From: Paralithodes platypus
Lineage: Eukaryota > Arthropoda > Malacostraca > Decapoda > Lithodidae
Direction: 5' to 3'
Assembly: GCA_032716605.1 (NCBI GenBank)
Contig: CM064545.1
Location: 5,699,199-5,763,198, forward strand
Length of the DNA stretch: 64,000 nt
This document shows, piece after piece, positions 1-10,350 of the stretch; within the stretch, counting starts at the first letter, position 1; each line of letters opens with the position of its first letter. Under the pieces are notes generated by a model. It saw only the letters and a program-made list of their open reading frames with translations, was not told the DNA's origin and did no database searches. Both the position numbers and the translations under genes were made by a program.

Positions 1-1
1 C

Positions 2-1153
2 CCAGACCCCCTCCACTCTACCCCCGTATCAAACGGCAGGGTGCCTGAATTTAGTACATACCCCCAAGTTGATGGTCAATGGCAGCGTGGAATTCAATCA
101 CAGGGACCCTCTCAATTAAATGCACCTTCCCCTCCTCAAGGGTTGACTCCAGATTTGTTGTTTCGGCTTGAGATGGCCAAGGTTGAGGTTGCTAGAGCTC
201 AGGTTGAGGCTACCGAAAGACAGGCTAGAGCTCAGGTTGAGGCTGACGAGAGACAGGCTGAACTGCAGGCAGAGTCTACTAGGTATCGGGCTGACAGGGA
301 GCTGGAGAGATCTCGAGTGGAGGTAACAGGGCGAAATATTGGGGGAGGTAACAGACATCGGGACCAATCATTGTCGCACCTGCTTAAACTAGTTCCTGTG
401 TTCGATGAATTATGTGTGACTGAGTTTTTTATGCGATTTGAGAAGAAGTGTCAGGAACACCAGTGGCCTCAGGAAAAGTGGGCAGCATTAGTTTCATCAA
501 GACTCCTAGGAAAGGGGCTAAAAGTGTATGATGCACTACCTTTAGAGTCCTGTGTAGTTTATGATGAGCTAAAGAAGGCTGTGCTACGGGCCTATGAGTT
601 ACAACCAGAAACTTACCGCTTGAAGTTTCGGGGTGTTACTAAGGGCAAGGATAGTACCTTCCTAGAACACGCCCGGGACTTGTCTGATGCACTACGACAT
701 TGGCTGCGTTCTGAGAGGGCAGCTACTTTTGAGGAGTTGAGTGAGCTGGTTCTCTTGGAGCAGTTCTTTAAGTGCACAGGCGGGGACTTAACATTAAATA
801 TAAAGGAAACAAATCCTAGAACTCTCCAGGAGGCAGCAGAAATGGCTGACCGCCGACTGTCATTAATTCGAGGGTGCGAAGCAGCAGCTAGGAGTGAGTC
901 GGGTGCAAAGGATCGTACCCCTCCCCGTCCCAAGAATTTTGATACACATAAATACACAAAACCATCTAGCACTGACAATAAAACTGAACATAAACCAAAT
1001 ACCATCCCGTATAAGAAGTCTAATGGTACCTCCCACTCCCAAGGGAAACCAAAGAGTAAAGAGTGCTCTTTGCATGTCACAAGGAGGGTCACTTTGCAAA
1101 TGCTAGTCCGAACAAGCCACCAAACAAGGTTGTGTCATTGGCCCGCAGCATAG
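2..1153 (+). pseudogene. gag: gag (N-terminal and capsid part), copy 1, frameshifted
   Basis: Structural polyprotein of the retroelement, open from the window edge. It contains a glutamate/alanine-rich coiled coil (about nt 165-330), then a capsid segment (about nt 370-880) whose C-terminal half has the SCAN-domain pattern: WLR..., a helix ending LVLLEQFF, then NPRTLQEAAEMAD. The frame is lost near nt 1065, where two extra bases (ct) relative to copy 2 fall inside the first cysteines of the CCHC zinc knuckle. Reading continues in another frame from 1063. The final knuckle cysteine is also changed to serine (AS against AC in copy 2). These two defects mark the copy as inactive. Confidence 0.85.
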
Positions 1154-1950
1154 GGGTGTCGCCTATATCTTCTGAGTTTGCCAAGGGTAGTTCGTCAGAG
1201 GTTGGGACACAGCCTGTGTTCAAGAGTCCGGAAGGCTCGAACCCTGTCCGCGACGTCTTTGGGGGTCATAGAGGGCATGGTTTTGTGAGGTGGGCTGGCG
1301 AAAGGCGAGGAGTTAAGCTATTGCGTGATACTGGGGCATCTCAGACCTTGTTAAAGAACTTTACTGGTGGACCGATTAACGCTGCTCGGGTGGTGGTAGT
1401 TCAGGGGATCAATGCTACGAAGTCCTACCCGCTGGTGCGGATGGAGCTAGAGGTGGGTGGTGTGGCGAAGGAGCTGGATGTGGGAATTGTAGAGAACTTG
1501 CCTGTTGGGGGCGTCGACCTCCTCCTCGGCAACGAATTTGCGGTGTCTGCTTCTAAGGTTTCACCCTTGGTCGTTGCCGAGAAGGCGGCCGACGTTAGTA
1601 GGGAGGAACAGGAGTGGGTTGAGAAGTGTAGCATACAGACCATGGCGTGTGTTGTGACGCGTTCTCAGACATCCGGAGCCTTGCAGCCACCACCTCAGTC
1701 TATCAAACCGCGGAGGAAAGGTCACAAGAAAACGGGAAGTGTTGGTCAATTGGAGAGTTCTGAGCCGGCAGTGTTTCTTGGTGACTCATTATTGGCACCT
1801 ATGTTAGAGTCTGGAGAGGCCCCGGGGCCTGTCACCTCTAGTGCAGGTGCAGGGCAGGAAGAGACTCTGCGACAGCATCGTTATGCGCAGCGTGAGGAAA
1901 GGATGGCTCAGCGGGACATTGGAGGTGGAAATAAATTATTTAAAAGATGA
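1063..1950 (+). pseudogene. gag-protease continuation, copy 1
   Basis: Continues the gag frame after the 2-base insertion. It begins in the damaged zinc knuckle (CHKEGHFANAS) and contains a retropepsin-like aspartic protease. The active-site motif LLRDTGAS lies near nt 1320-1340, and the conserved LLLGNEF strand near nt 1526-1546. The ORF stops at 1950 in an ATGA overlap with the integrase frame. In copy 2 the homologous stretch reads through without a stop, so I take the 1950 stop as a copy-specific frame defect rather than a programmed site. Confidence 0.8.
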
Positions 1951-2848
1951 ACTTGGATAATCTCGCACCTGCTAATATATGTTCCTTGCAGCTGGAAGAT
2001 CCTGAAGTCAGGGCGTGTGGTAATGGTGCTGTCGAACTGGAGAGCGATGGGGATGCGCAGCCTGGTGATTTTTTCTTGTCCGAGGGGATCTTGTATCGGA
2101 CACATCAGGATCCCAAGAAAAAGTGGGATGGCGGGTCAGGATTAGTGGACCAGTTAGTAGTACCGAGGGTGTGCCGTGAGAGCTTATTGAGATTAGCTCA
2201 TGATGTGCCTTTGGCAGGGCACCTGGGGGCACGTAAGACGGAGGCAGCTCTGAGCAAGCTTTTCTGGTGGCCTGGGTTAAAGGCGAGTGTTGTGTCATGG
2301 GTGTCACAGTGTCACACTTGTCAAATTGTTGGGAAACCCAATCAGGTCATCCCGAGAGCCCCGTTACAACCCATCCCTGTCATTGGGCCGCCCTTCAGCA
2401 AAGTAGTTATCGATATGGTTGGCCCATTGCCCCCCACTAGTGCCGGCAATAAATTTTTACTAACTGTAATGGATGTAGCAACACGGTATCCAGATGCTTA
2501 CCCCATGCGCAACGGGATGGCTAAGACTGTTGTCAAAAACCTACTTGTCTATTTCTCTCGTTATGGCTACCCTCAGGAGATCCAGTCTGATCAGGGATCC
2601 AATTTTACTTCTGCTCTGTTTAAGCAGACCATGCAGCAACCTGGGATAGTGTCTGTGGTGTCATCTGCCTACCATCCCGAGAGCCCGGGAGTTTTTTGGA
2701 AAGGTGGCACTCGACTCTCAAGAGTATGTTGCGGTGTTATTGCATGGAAAATGGGAAGGACTGGGATCTAGGTCTCCCATACGTTTTATTTGCTGCGAGA
2801 GAAGTACCGGGGGAGAGCTTGGGATTTAGCCCGAACGAGTTTTTTTTT
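1947..2848 (+). pseudogene. int: integrase, copy 1, two compensating frameshifts
   Basis: Integrase of the pol polyprotein, placed before RT. The N-terminal H2C2 zinc finger is clear (H...GHLGARKTEAAL..., CHTC; nt about 2199-2330). The catalytic core has the first aspartate in VVIDMVGPLP (nt about 2405-2435) and the second in QSDQGSNF (nt about 2583-2606). The third acidic residue (LERWHSTLKSM, nt about 2695) is in a different frame, because the frame shifts near 2690. It returns to the original frame in a run of ten T at 2840-2849. The C-terminal GPY/F module follows in the next frame (SGPYRV, nt about 3112-3129). The interrupted frame cannot give a full integrase. Confidence 0.85.
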
Positions 2849-2849
2849 T

Positions 2850-4778
2850 GGACACAGGGTCAGGGGGCCCCTCCACATAGTCAAGGAGATCTGGGAGGGA
2901 GTCACAAAGCCATGCTCGCTCCTAAAGTATGTAGTTGAAAGCCGTGAGAGAATGCTAAAGAGCTTGGAGGTAGCAGGTCGGAACCTTAAGAGTTCTCAAG
3001 CTCAGATGAAGGACAGATACGACCAGAAGGTGAAGCTGAGGGAGTTTGAAGTAGATCAGGAGGTACTGATACTACTGCCTCTGGTGGGACACCCCTTGTC
3101 TGCCAAGTATTCTGGTCCGTATCGGGTTGTAAGGAAGGTTTCTGATCTCGACTATTTAGTAGCTACTCCTGATCGTAAGAAAAAGAACCAACTTTGCCAT
3201 GTAAATCTGGTGAAAGAGTATGTGAGGCGCCCCTCCGAGCCTCTCACTGTCCCGGTGTTGATCTACAGCGATCGTGGTGGAGAAGGAGGAAGGGATAGTA
3301 AAGCTGCGGGGGAGGATAATTGGGATTGTCATGTTTCCGCGGATCAGTGGGCAGGGAATTCTAGACAAGTGGCTCACGAGTTGATATTGCACCTGCCTGA
3401 GCAACAGCGTGTAGCTGTGCAGCACTTGTTTGATTCAAACCCAGCTGTTTTCGTGGAGCATCCTGGCCTCACTACTCAAGCGGTGCACGATGTCGATGTT
3501 GGGGACCACCCGCCCTTTAAATCAGTGCCATACCGTGTTCCCCCTATTAAATTACCAGCACTTAGGGAAGAGCTGGATTATATGCTGAAACGTGGGCTGA
3601 TTTCTGAGGGTGCAGTAAGGTGGACTTCCCCAGTCACACTGCAGCCCAAACCAGATGGCAAGGTGCGGTTTTGTATAGATTTCCGCAGGTTGAATGGTTT
3701 AACCCCCACAAATGCCTACCCTCTCCCTCGTGTGGACGACAGTGTGGATAAGATAGGAAAAGCCAAGTTCCTCACTAGGATAGACCTTGTTAAGGGTTAT
3801 TGGCAAGTGCCCTTGTCTGAGCGAGCGCGAGAGGTGTGTGGGTTTGTGGTGGACGGTGCCACATATCGTTGCCATGTTATGCCATACGGGCTGAAAAATG
3901 CCCCTGCAACGTTTCAAAAATTAATTAACGACATTGTAGCCGACATTCCCAACTGTACGGTGTACGTAGATGATGTCATAATATACGACGAGGATTTTAA
4001 CAGTCACTGTGCTCACATCGGACAGCTTTTTAATGAACTGAATGAAGCAGGTTTGGTGGTAAACCTGGGTAAGTGCGATTTTGTCAGAGCCACAGTTTTG
4101 TACCTGGGGTTCGAGGTGGGGATGGGTCAGGTGTGCCCTCCACAGACAAAGATCAAAGCCATCGATCAGTTTCCCCAGCCTACGACTAAGAAACAAATCA
4201 TGCGGTTTCTAGGTATGATAGGCTATTATCGTCGCTTCATCAAAGGCTATTCGACTGTACTGGCACCTTTAACTGACTTATTATCTAAGGACAAGAAGTT
4301 CCGGTGGTCTCCTGAGTGTGCAGAGGCGTTTTCCTTGGTGAAACACCTGTTGTGTACCCACCCCATACTCAGGGCCCCGGACTTTAGCAGACCTTTTCAG
4401 CTGGCGACTGATGCCAGTGGCGTAGGTGCTGGGGCTGTCTTGTTACAGACAGATGATGAAGGTATCGAACATCCAGTGAGTTTTTACAGTAACAAATTCA
4501 ATAGTGCACAAAGGAATTACTCTGTAATTGAAAAAGAACTCCTGGCGATAGTGCTGGCGCTCAGGCACTTCGATGTATATGTTCCTGCTTTCAGACCAGT
4601 CGTAGTGGTTTATACCGATCATCACCCTCTGAAATTCTTGAATCAGTTTCATAACCGGAATATGAGGCTGACCAGGTGGTCACTCATGCTTCAGGAGTAT
4701 AATCTGGACATACGCCATATTGCCGGTTCTGATAACGTGATAGCGGATTGTCTATCAAGGGTGGATGATGTTGGTTAG
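2850..4778 (+). CDS. pol: reverse transcriptase-RNase H, copy 1
   Basis: Continuous open frame covering the end of integrase, a linker, RT and RNase H. RT shows VRFCIDFRRLNGLT, the motif A region RIDLVKGYWQVPL, the fingers-palm motif MPYGLKNAPATFQKL and catalytic YVDD (nt 3963-3974). RNase H shows LATDASGVGAGAVL, then a conserved glutamate in VIEKELLAI, then YTDHHPLKFL and a final NVIADCLSR. This is a typical Ty3/gypsy RT-RH. The frame appears undamaged from about nt 2850 to the stop, although upstream integrase frameshifts would prevent its translation as one polyprotein. The stop lies about 320 bp before the LTR. Confidence 0.9.
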   Translation, partial: GHRVRGPLHIVKEIWEGVTKPCSLLKYVVESRERMLKSLEVAGRNLKSSQAQMKDRYDQKVKLREFEVDQEVLILLPLVGHPLSAKYSGPYRVVRKVSDLDYLVATPDRKKKNQLCHVNLVKEYVRRPSEPLTVPVLIYSDRGGEGGRDSKAAGEDNWDCHVSADQWAGNSRQVAHELILHLPEQQRVAVQHLFDSNPAVFVEHPGLTTQAVHDVDVGDHPPFKSVPYRVPPIKLPALREELDYMLKRGLISEGAVRWTSPVTLQPKPDGKVRFCIDFRRLNGLTPTNAYPLPRVDDSVDKIGKAKFLTRIDLVKGYWQVPLSERAREVCGFVVDGATYRCHVMPYGLKNAPATFQKLINDIVADIPNCTVYVDDVIIYDEDFNSHCAHIGQLFNELNEAGLVVNLGKCDFVRATVLYLGFEVGMGQVCPPQTKIKAIDQFPQPTTKKQIMRFLGMIGYYRRFIKGYSTVLAPLTDLLSKDKKFRWSPECAEAFSLVKHLLCTHPILRAPDFSRPFQLATDASGVGAGAVLLQTDDEGIEHPVSFYSNKFNSAQRNYSVIEKELLAIVLALRHFDVYVPAFRPVVVVYTDHHPLKFLNQFHNRNMRLTRWSLMLQEYNLDIRHIAGSDNVIADCLSRVDDVG

Positions 4779-5090
4779 ACTACCACAGGATTGAGGGTTC
4801 AGTGTGGAGGAAAATAGGCTGTCACTGTAGTTCAGCCGAAAAAAAAAAATTAAAAAAGCAAAAACCTTATAAAAACTCTTTATTTTTTATAACGTGTAGA
4901 ATTTTGTATAAGATGTTGTAGCAGTATCTAAGTTGAATGTTTTCGCTTATTGTCGCTGAGTTAGTTGAACTTGCTCGGTGGAGCGCAACAGTCTTTATTT
5001 TTTTTATATATAGTGCCTTGTGTCGCAACACTGTGTGGTACTATGAGAAGCTTTCTGTTAGATATGAAGAACTTAGTCAAGGGTCTTATA

Positions 5091-5102
5091 TCTTGGGGGA
5101 GG
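5091..5102 (+). promoter_or_regulatory. polypurine tract of copy 1
   Basis: A purine-rich run (GGGGGAGG) ends immediately before the LTR start TGTGACGC. The same run occurs at 11761-11772 before the second LTR. This is the position expected for the plus-strand priming site. Confidence 0.7.
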
Positions 5103-7472
5103 TGTGACGCTTCTGCATAGTAGCCACGTGCGGGCATGCGCGCGTCGGCTGCCCAGCCGTTTAGAAACCGGGTGGCGGCAGCCGGCCGGCCGGCTTTTCC
5201 TTAGTATATATCCTACGACAATGTAACTAATGTCTGGGATATTCTTATGTTGTTTCACAGCTTGTAGCTGCCCTTATTCTTAACCAACGCATCTTAGTAT
5301 ATTTTATTCTCGATAGTTGATTGTTTCATTATAATATATAAGATGTAAGTTTGGTGAGAGTGGGAGGAGACGAGCGGGAGAGAGAGACCGGCTGGGGGAC
5401 GTTGCTTCGCGCGGAGAGTCTAGCTTGGGACGAGCCTAATGTGCCACATGCATTTGTTCGCAACGTTAGGCTTAGTTTCGACTCACGCACGGGGTAGACG
5501 ATTTTGACCCGGCAACTGTGTTGAGTGTTGCCAAACCTGGGATGTATTCTGCATGCCTAGGGCGGGGTCCAGACAGATTCAAGACTCAGAGCTCACCTCA
5601 CTGTCGTACCCTTCGGACCCCCTTGATATCTATCCCTCTCAACCCCACTTAGAAACTTTCTCTCTTACTTTGTATACCTTCCTTCCACTACTTCACCAAT
5701 CTATTTAATTATCCCATCCCCTTGATAGACCTTATATCTATTATTGTATTAACACGAGCTCTCAGATAGTTAGATATGATTTTGGGCCTTATGCAGAGAC
5801 GTAATTGTTAATGAGACCTAGGAAGCTTTTTTGTTGTCTCATATTTGGTGGTTTCATGCTTGCTAGTGTGTTCTTGTGTCAGGTTAGCAGGGGTTAGACC
5901 GGAGGGGAGGCTTTTTGCAATCCTTTAATAAAGTCTGCTGGTGCGAGTCCTGTGGACCCGCACGACTTTACTAGGATACCCGTGGGAGTCTGGGGGCATT
6001 TTCTTGTCTGTGTCCCTGTGTGTCTAGTGTTGTGTTGTGTGAGGGCCCTTGCCTAGTCCATTCAGCACTGCGCTAGCACGTCTTGCTTTTGTTTTAGGGT
6101 CGCCAGGAGAGAGTCAGATACTTGCGATCTGAGTCTCTCAAGAGAGCACCCTTTCAATTAGAGTAATTTGGCGCACAGACTTGGGAACGTCCCTAGGCTA
6201 GAGCAGGTGGCTTAGCCCGGGTATCCGAAGCCTATATCCTTCCGGCTAGACCTCTGCCACCTGGCAGATTAACAGCTAGGGGTTTATCATCTCTGTATGC
6301 TTGTTATTGTGCCACAGTTTAACGTTTTTGTGAGCATTGTGAGTCAGGGTGTTACTCTGTCCGAGCAGGCTTGCCTGACTAAGAGTGAGAAGCACACCTG
6401 TATGTGGTTATGTTGCGAGTTGCTACCTTTATTTAATTATACCTATGCCATTATACACTGTATGGCCTATCACTAGTATTTATTCCTGCTTATGAGTTAA
6501 GAGTTCTCTAAATCCGTAACTTACTTTCTTTGCTAAGCATCAGATCCTACAGTAGCCGTATGCAGTTTAGAAACCCGCATCTTGTCTACCGGTACGATGT
6601 TTTGAGGACTGTTTGCTTTCACCTTCTTTCACGCAGGGGTGATTAGTTGTATTAATTAACGTAACGTTAAATGTATTTTCTTCTAGTTTGTTATTAAATT
6701 GTTTCTGCAATTTAATTCCGTTATCTATCTTTTCCTTGAAGCTTTAACACCTTACGAGCGGCCTATGCGGTTTATTTATATGTACCGCACAGCGGGGTGT
6801 TTTTAGCCAAAATAGGGCTGTTTACGTGATCATTTTCATGCCTAAATAAGACCCAGAACGTAAAACAAGTACCTATCCCTGAAAGGGCATAAACAGAGCT
6901 TTCGAATGACACCATAACGATCCTTGTATGATGGATAGTTTTCTTGCAATAACCGTGCAACGCGAGTGCAAAAAGCAGGTAATTCGGTAGTTTCGGTACA
7001 TAATTGAGTATGTAGCGAGTGAGAGAGGGAGGAGGGAGCTGAGATTTGTGTCAGTAGGTTCGCCGCGGTGGTCTGGAGCAGTCATACGCTCGCTAGTCTC
7101 CTGCCACCACTTGTCTCTCTCTCTCAGCCACATTACGTGCTGAAATTGCCACTCGACCTATGTCGAGCGCCGCCACATAGTCCAGCTTTATTTAACTCGA
7201 CTTATGTTGCTCGCCGCTAATTAAGGGTTAAGTCAACTTAATTGTGTGATCTTTTATATAGTCTGCTTGACTATCAGCAGTCTATAGTGCGTGCACCCTG
7301 TAACCGAGTCATAGGATACCTCGTTGTCCAGGCAGGACTCTTGACGGTTTAGGGTGGTTTGTTGCCTGGGTTTATAGACAAGGGTTGGATCTAGCGTTTT
7401 CCGTTGTTGCTTGTTGCCGCATACCTAGTCCAATAGAAAGAGCCCAGTGTTTATATATCCCAGGACGTAACA
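5103..7472 (+). repeat. Shared central LTR (2,370 bp, including a 480-bp MITE)
   Basis: Starts TGTGACGC after the polypurine tract and ends ACGTAACA before a primer-binding-site-like TGG. Most of it recurs at 11773-13708. It serves as 3' LTR of copy 1 and 5' LTR of copy 2. A TATA-like TATATAT is at 5205-5211, an E-box CACGTG at 5125-5130 with an NRF1-like GGGCATGCGC just after, and an AATAAA polyadenylation signal at 5927-5932. Bases 5377-5586 have no counterpart in the other LTR, which carries an unrelated block there. Bases 6748-7227 are a TTAA-flanked MITE. Even without the MITE the LTR is unusually long. Confidence 0.85.
6748..7227. mobile_element. TTAA-flanked MITE, copy 1 (piggyBac-type target)
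   Basis: Flanked by TTAA at 6744-6747 and 7228-7231. The sister LTR has a single TTAA at the matching place (near 13466) with nothing inserted, which is an empty-site proof of mobility. A second copy, also TTAA-flanked, lies at 41205-41664. The ends are imperfectly inverted (CACCTTACGAGCGGC against CCCTTAATTAGCGGC). No transposase is encoded. Confidence 0.85.
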
Positions 7473-7474
7473 AA

Positions 7475-7492
7475 TGGCGACCTTGCATAGGA
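7475..7492 (+). promoter_or_regulatory. primer-binding site of copy 2
   Basis: TGGCGACCTTGCATAGG begins two bases after the LTR end, where the minus-strand primer tRNA anneals. TGGCGACC is a common beginning for Ty3/gypsy primer sites. I cannot name the tRNA without a search. Confidence 0.6.
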
Positions 7493-7686
7493 TTTACTGA
7501 ACAGAGGAATATAGTGGTCATTTGTTTTGAGATTCCTTATGATTAAAGGAATACAGTGGACATAGAGTTTTTTTTTGGAGCAACCAATATAACACATTAA
7601 AGACTTCAAATAACATTAGTATATACATACTTGCATAGGAGATAAGGCACATTCTATAACCGTGATAATTACTGCAGTGCACAAAC

Positions 7687-10308
7687 ATGTCTAATACATC
7701 AGAACACAGTGGGGGGTCAGGTCACGATACAGGCTCGAAGGGAGAAAGACCTGTGGAGTGGCTAGTCGATAGCGAGGAGGGTGCTAGAAGATTTTTAGAG
7801 GTGCCCCTTACCGCTGCCAGGGTGTTGAAGCTGAATAAGTATGGCTTAAAGTGTGTGGCAGGTCTTCAGGGTCACCAGGGTTTAAGTGGCATGAGGAAAG
7901 ATCAGCTGAGGACTTTGATATTGGGTTTAGAAGGGAGAGACCTGGGTGGAGAGGCGACTGGGGGCCCCGGTCCCCAGCCCCCCCTCCACTCTACCCCCAT
8001 ATCAAACGTCAGGGTGCCTGAATTTAGTACATACCCCCAAGTTGATGGTCAATGGCAGCGTGGAATTCAATCACAGGGACCCTCTCCATTAAATGCACCT
8101 TCCCCTCCTCAAGGGTTGACTCCAGATTTGTTGTTTCGGCTTGAGATGGCCAAGGTTGAGGTTGCTAGAGCTCAGGTTGAGGCCGCCGAAAGACAGGTTA
8201 GAGTTCAGGTTGAGGCTGCTAGAGCTCAGGCTGAGGCTGCAGAGAGAACAGCTATACGAGAGGCTGAACTGCAGGCAGAGTCTACTAGGTATCGGGCTGA
8301 CAGGGAGCTGGAGAGATCTCGAGTGGAGGTAACAGGGCGTAATATTGGGGGAGGTAATAGACATCGGGACCAATCATTGTCGCGCCTGCTTAAACTAGTT
8401 CCTATGTTCGATGAATCATGTGTAACTGAGTTTTTTATGCGATTTGAGAAGAAGTGTCAGGAACACCAGTGGCCGCAGGAAAAGTGGGCAGCATTAGTTT
8501 CATCAAGACTCCTAGGAAAGGGGCTAAAAGCGTATGATGCACTACCTTTAGAGTCCTGTGTAATTTATGATGAGCTAAAGAAGGCTGTGCTATGGGCCTA
8601 TGAGTTACAACCAGAAACTTACCGCTTGAAGTTTCGGGGTGTTACTAAGGGCAAGGATAGTACCTTCCTAGAACACGCCCGGGACTTGTCTGATGCACTA
8701 CGACATTGGCTGCGTTCTGAGAGGGCAGCTACTTTTGAGGAGTTGAGTGAGCTGGTTCTCTTGGAGCAGTTCTTTAAGTGCACAGGCGGGGATTTAACAT
8801 TAAATATAAAGGAAAAAAATCCTAGAACTCTCCAGGAGGCAGCAGAAATGGCTGACCTCCGACTGTCATTAATTCGAGTGTGCGAAGCAGCAGCTAGGAG
8901 TGAGTCGGGTGCAAAGGATCGTACCCCTCCCCCTCCCAAGAATTTTGATACACATAAATACACAAAACCAGGTAGCACTGACAATAAAACTGAACATAAA
9001 CCAAATACCGTCCCGTATAAGAAGTCTAATGGTACCTCCCACTCCCAAGGGAATCCAAAGAGTAAAGAGTGCTTTGCATGTCACAAGGAGGGTCACTTTG
9101 CAAATGCTTGTCCGAACAAGCCACCAAACAAGGTTGTGTCATTGGCCCGCAGCATAGGGGTGTCGCCTATATCTTCTGAGTTTGCCAAGGGTAGTTCGTC
9201 AGAGGTTGGGACACAGCCTGTGTTCAAGAGTCCGGAAGGCTCGAACCCTGTCCGCGACGTCTTTGAGGGTCATAGAGGGCATGGTTTTGTGAGGTGGGCT
9301 GGCGAAAGGCGAGGAGTTAAGCTATTGCGTGATACGGGGGCTTCTCAGACCTTGTTAAAGAACTTTACTGGTAGGCCGATTAACGCTGCTCGGGTGGTGG
9401 TAGTTCAGGGGATCAATGCTACGAAGTCCTACCCGCTGGTGCGGATGGAGCTAGAGGTGGGTGGTGTGGCGAAGGAGCTGGATGTCGGAATCGTAGAGAA
9501 CTTGCCTGTTGGGGGCGTCGACCTCCTCCTCGGCAACGACTTTGCGGTGCCTGCTTCTAAGGTTTCACCCTTGGTCGTTGCCGAGAAGGCGGCCGACGTT
9601 AGTAGGGAGGAACAGGAGTGGGTTGAGAAGTGTAGCGTACAAACCATTGCGGGTGTTGTGACGCGTTCTCAGACATCCGGAGCCTTGCAGCCACCACCTC
9701 AGTCTATCAAACCGCGGAGGAAAGGTCACAAGAAAACGGGAAGTGTTGGTCAATTGGAGAGTTTTGAGCCGGCAGTGTTTCTTGGTGACTCATTATTGGC
9801 ACCTATGTTAGAGTCTGGAGAAGCCCCAGGACCTGTCACAACTAGTGAGGAGGTAGGGCAGGAAGAGACTCCGAGGCAGCAACGTTACACACGGAGAGAA
9901 AAAAGGGTTGCTCAGTTTGATATTGGGGGAGGACTTGGGTTGCTTCGGAAGCATCTAGACAGGTTGGTTCCCTCAGATATTTGTAAACTGCAGTTGGAGG
10001 ATCCGGAAGTTCAGAAGTGTGGTAATGGTGCTGTCGAGATCAAACACGAGGACGGGGAAACATGTCATGTGAACTTGTTGGAGGAGTTTGTGAGGCAACC
10101 ACCTGAGCAGCCTACTGTCCCTGCGTTGGTCTTCCGCGGCCAAGGTGGAGAAGGAGAGGGGGGCAGTAGGGCACAGGTGGAGGAGAGTAGGGATTGTCAT
10201 GTCTCGGCGGAGCAGTGGGCGGGGGACACGAGTCTGGTGGCTGTGGAAGCGCTAGAGCACCTGCCTGAGCAGCAGTGTGCAGCGCTCCAGCACCAGCTCG
10301 GTTCATAG
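7687..10308 (+). CDS. gag: gag-protease polyprotein, copy 2 (873 aa, intact)
   Basis: Long uninterrupted gag-protease frame starting at an ATG (MSNTSEHSGG) about 195 bp after the primer-binding site. Residues about 155-220 are coiled coil. Residues about 240-400 form the capsid with a SCAN-like C-terminal half (LVLLEQFF; NPRTLQEAAEMAD). A normal CCHC knuckle (CFACHKEGHFANAC) is near residue 462. An aspartic protease with DTGAS is near 548 and LLLGNDF near 613. After about residue 780 the frame runs into the region that follows integrase in copy 1 (CHVNLLEEFV), so the C-terminus is a deletion fusion. Retained openness over 2.6 kb, beside a ruined RT, suggests either recent origin or selection for packaging function. 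Confidence 0.9.
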   Translation: MSNTSEHSGGSGHDTGSKGERPVEWLVDSEEGARRFLEVPLTAARVLKLNKYGLKCVAGLQGHQGLSGMRKDQLRTLILGLEGRDLGGEATGGPGPQPPLHSTPISNVRVPEFSTYPQVDGQWQRGIQSQGPSPLNAPSPPQGLTPDLLFRLEMAKVEVARAQVEAAERQVRVQVEAARAQAEAAERTAIREAELQAESTRYRADRELERSRVEVTGRNIGGGNRHRDQSLSRLLKLVPMFDESCVTEFFMRFEKKCQEHQWPQEKWAALVSSRLLGKGLKAYDALPLESCVIYDELKKAVLWAYELQPETYRLKFRGVTKGKDSTFLEHARDLSDALRHWLRSERAATFEELSELVLLEQFFKCTGGDLTLNIKEKNPRTLQEAAEMADLRLSLIRVCEAAARSESGAKDRTPPPPKNFDTHKYTKPGSTDNKTEHKPNTVPYKKSNGTSHSQGNPKSKECFACHKEGHFANACPNKPPNKVVSLARSIGVSPISSEFAKGSSSEVGTQPVFKSPEGSNPVRDVFEGHRGHGFVRWAGERRGVKLLRDTGASQTLLKNFTGRPINAARVVVVQGINATKSYPLVRMELEVGGVAKELDVGIVENLPVGGVDLLLGNDFAVPASKVSPLVVAEKAADVSREEQEWVEKCSVQTIAGVVTRSQTSGALQPPPQSIKPRRKGHKKTGSVGQLESFEPAVFLGDSLLAPMLESGEAPGPVTTSEEVGQEETPRQQRYTRREKRVAQFDIGGGLGLLRKHLDRLVPSDICKLQLEDPEVQKCGNGAVEIKHEDGETCHVNLLEEFVRQPPEQPTVPALVFRGQGGEGEGGSRAQVEESRDCHVSAEQWAGDTSLVAVEALEHLPEQQCAALQHQLGS

Positions 10309-10350
10309 CCCACTGGTCGTGCCGAGCCCCTGAGTCTCACAACTCGGGCG

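Larger units (their letters stand above)
1..5102 (+). mobile_element. Gmr1-like Ty3/gypsy retrotransposon, copy 1, internal region (5' end off window)
   Basis: This is the internal part of an LTR retrotransposon that begins inside gag at the window edge. In order it shows gag with a coiled coil and SCAN-like capsid, a broken zinc knuckle, aspartic protease, integrase with H2C2 finger and DDE core, a GPY/F module, reverse transcriptase and RNase H. Integrase lies upstream of RT, the order of Ty1/copia, while the RT and RNase H motifs are Ty3/gypsy-like. That combination defines the Gmr1 clade. Position 1 aligns with position 7977 of copy 2. The coding region is interrupted by at least four frame changes, so it is not functional as read. 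It ends at a purine tract directly before the LTR at 5103. Confidence 0.85.

Noticed and set aside
1930..1950. Programmed -1 frameshift (TTTAAAA) between protease and integrase
   Set aside because: The heptamer is not in the reading phase needed for a canonical X XXY YYZ slip, and copy 2 reads through the homologous site in one frame.
8141..8332. Leucine/arginine-rich plus-strand frame
   Set aside because: Shadow of the coiled-coil part of gag in another frame.
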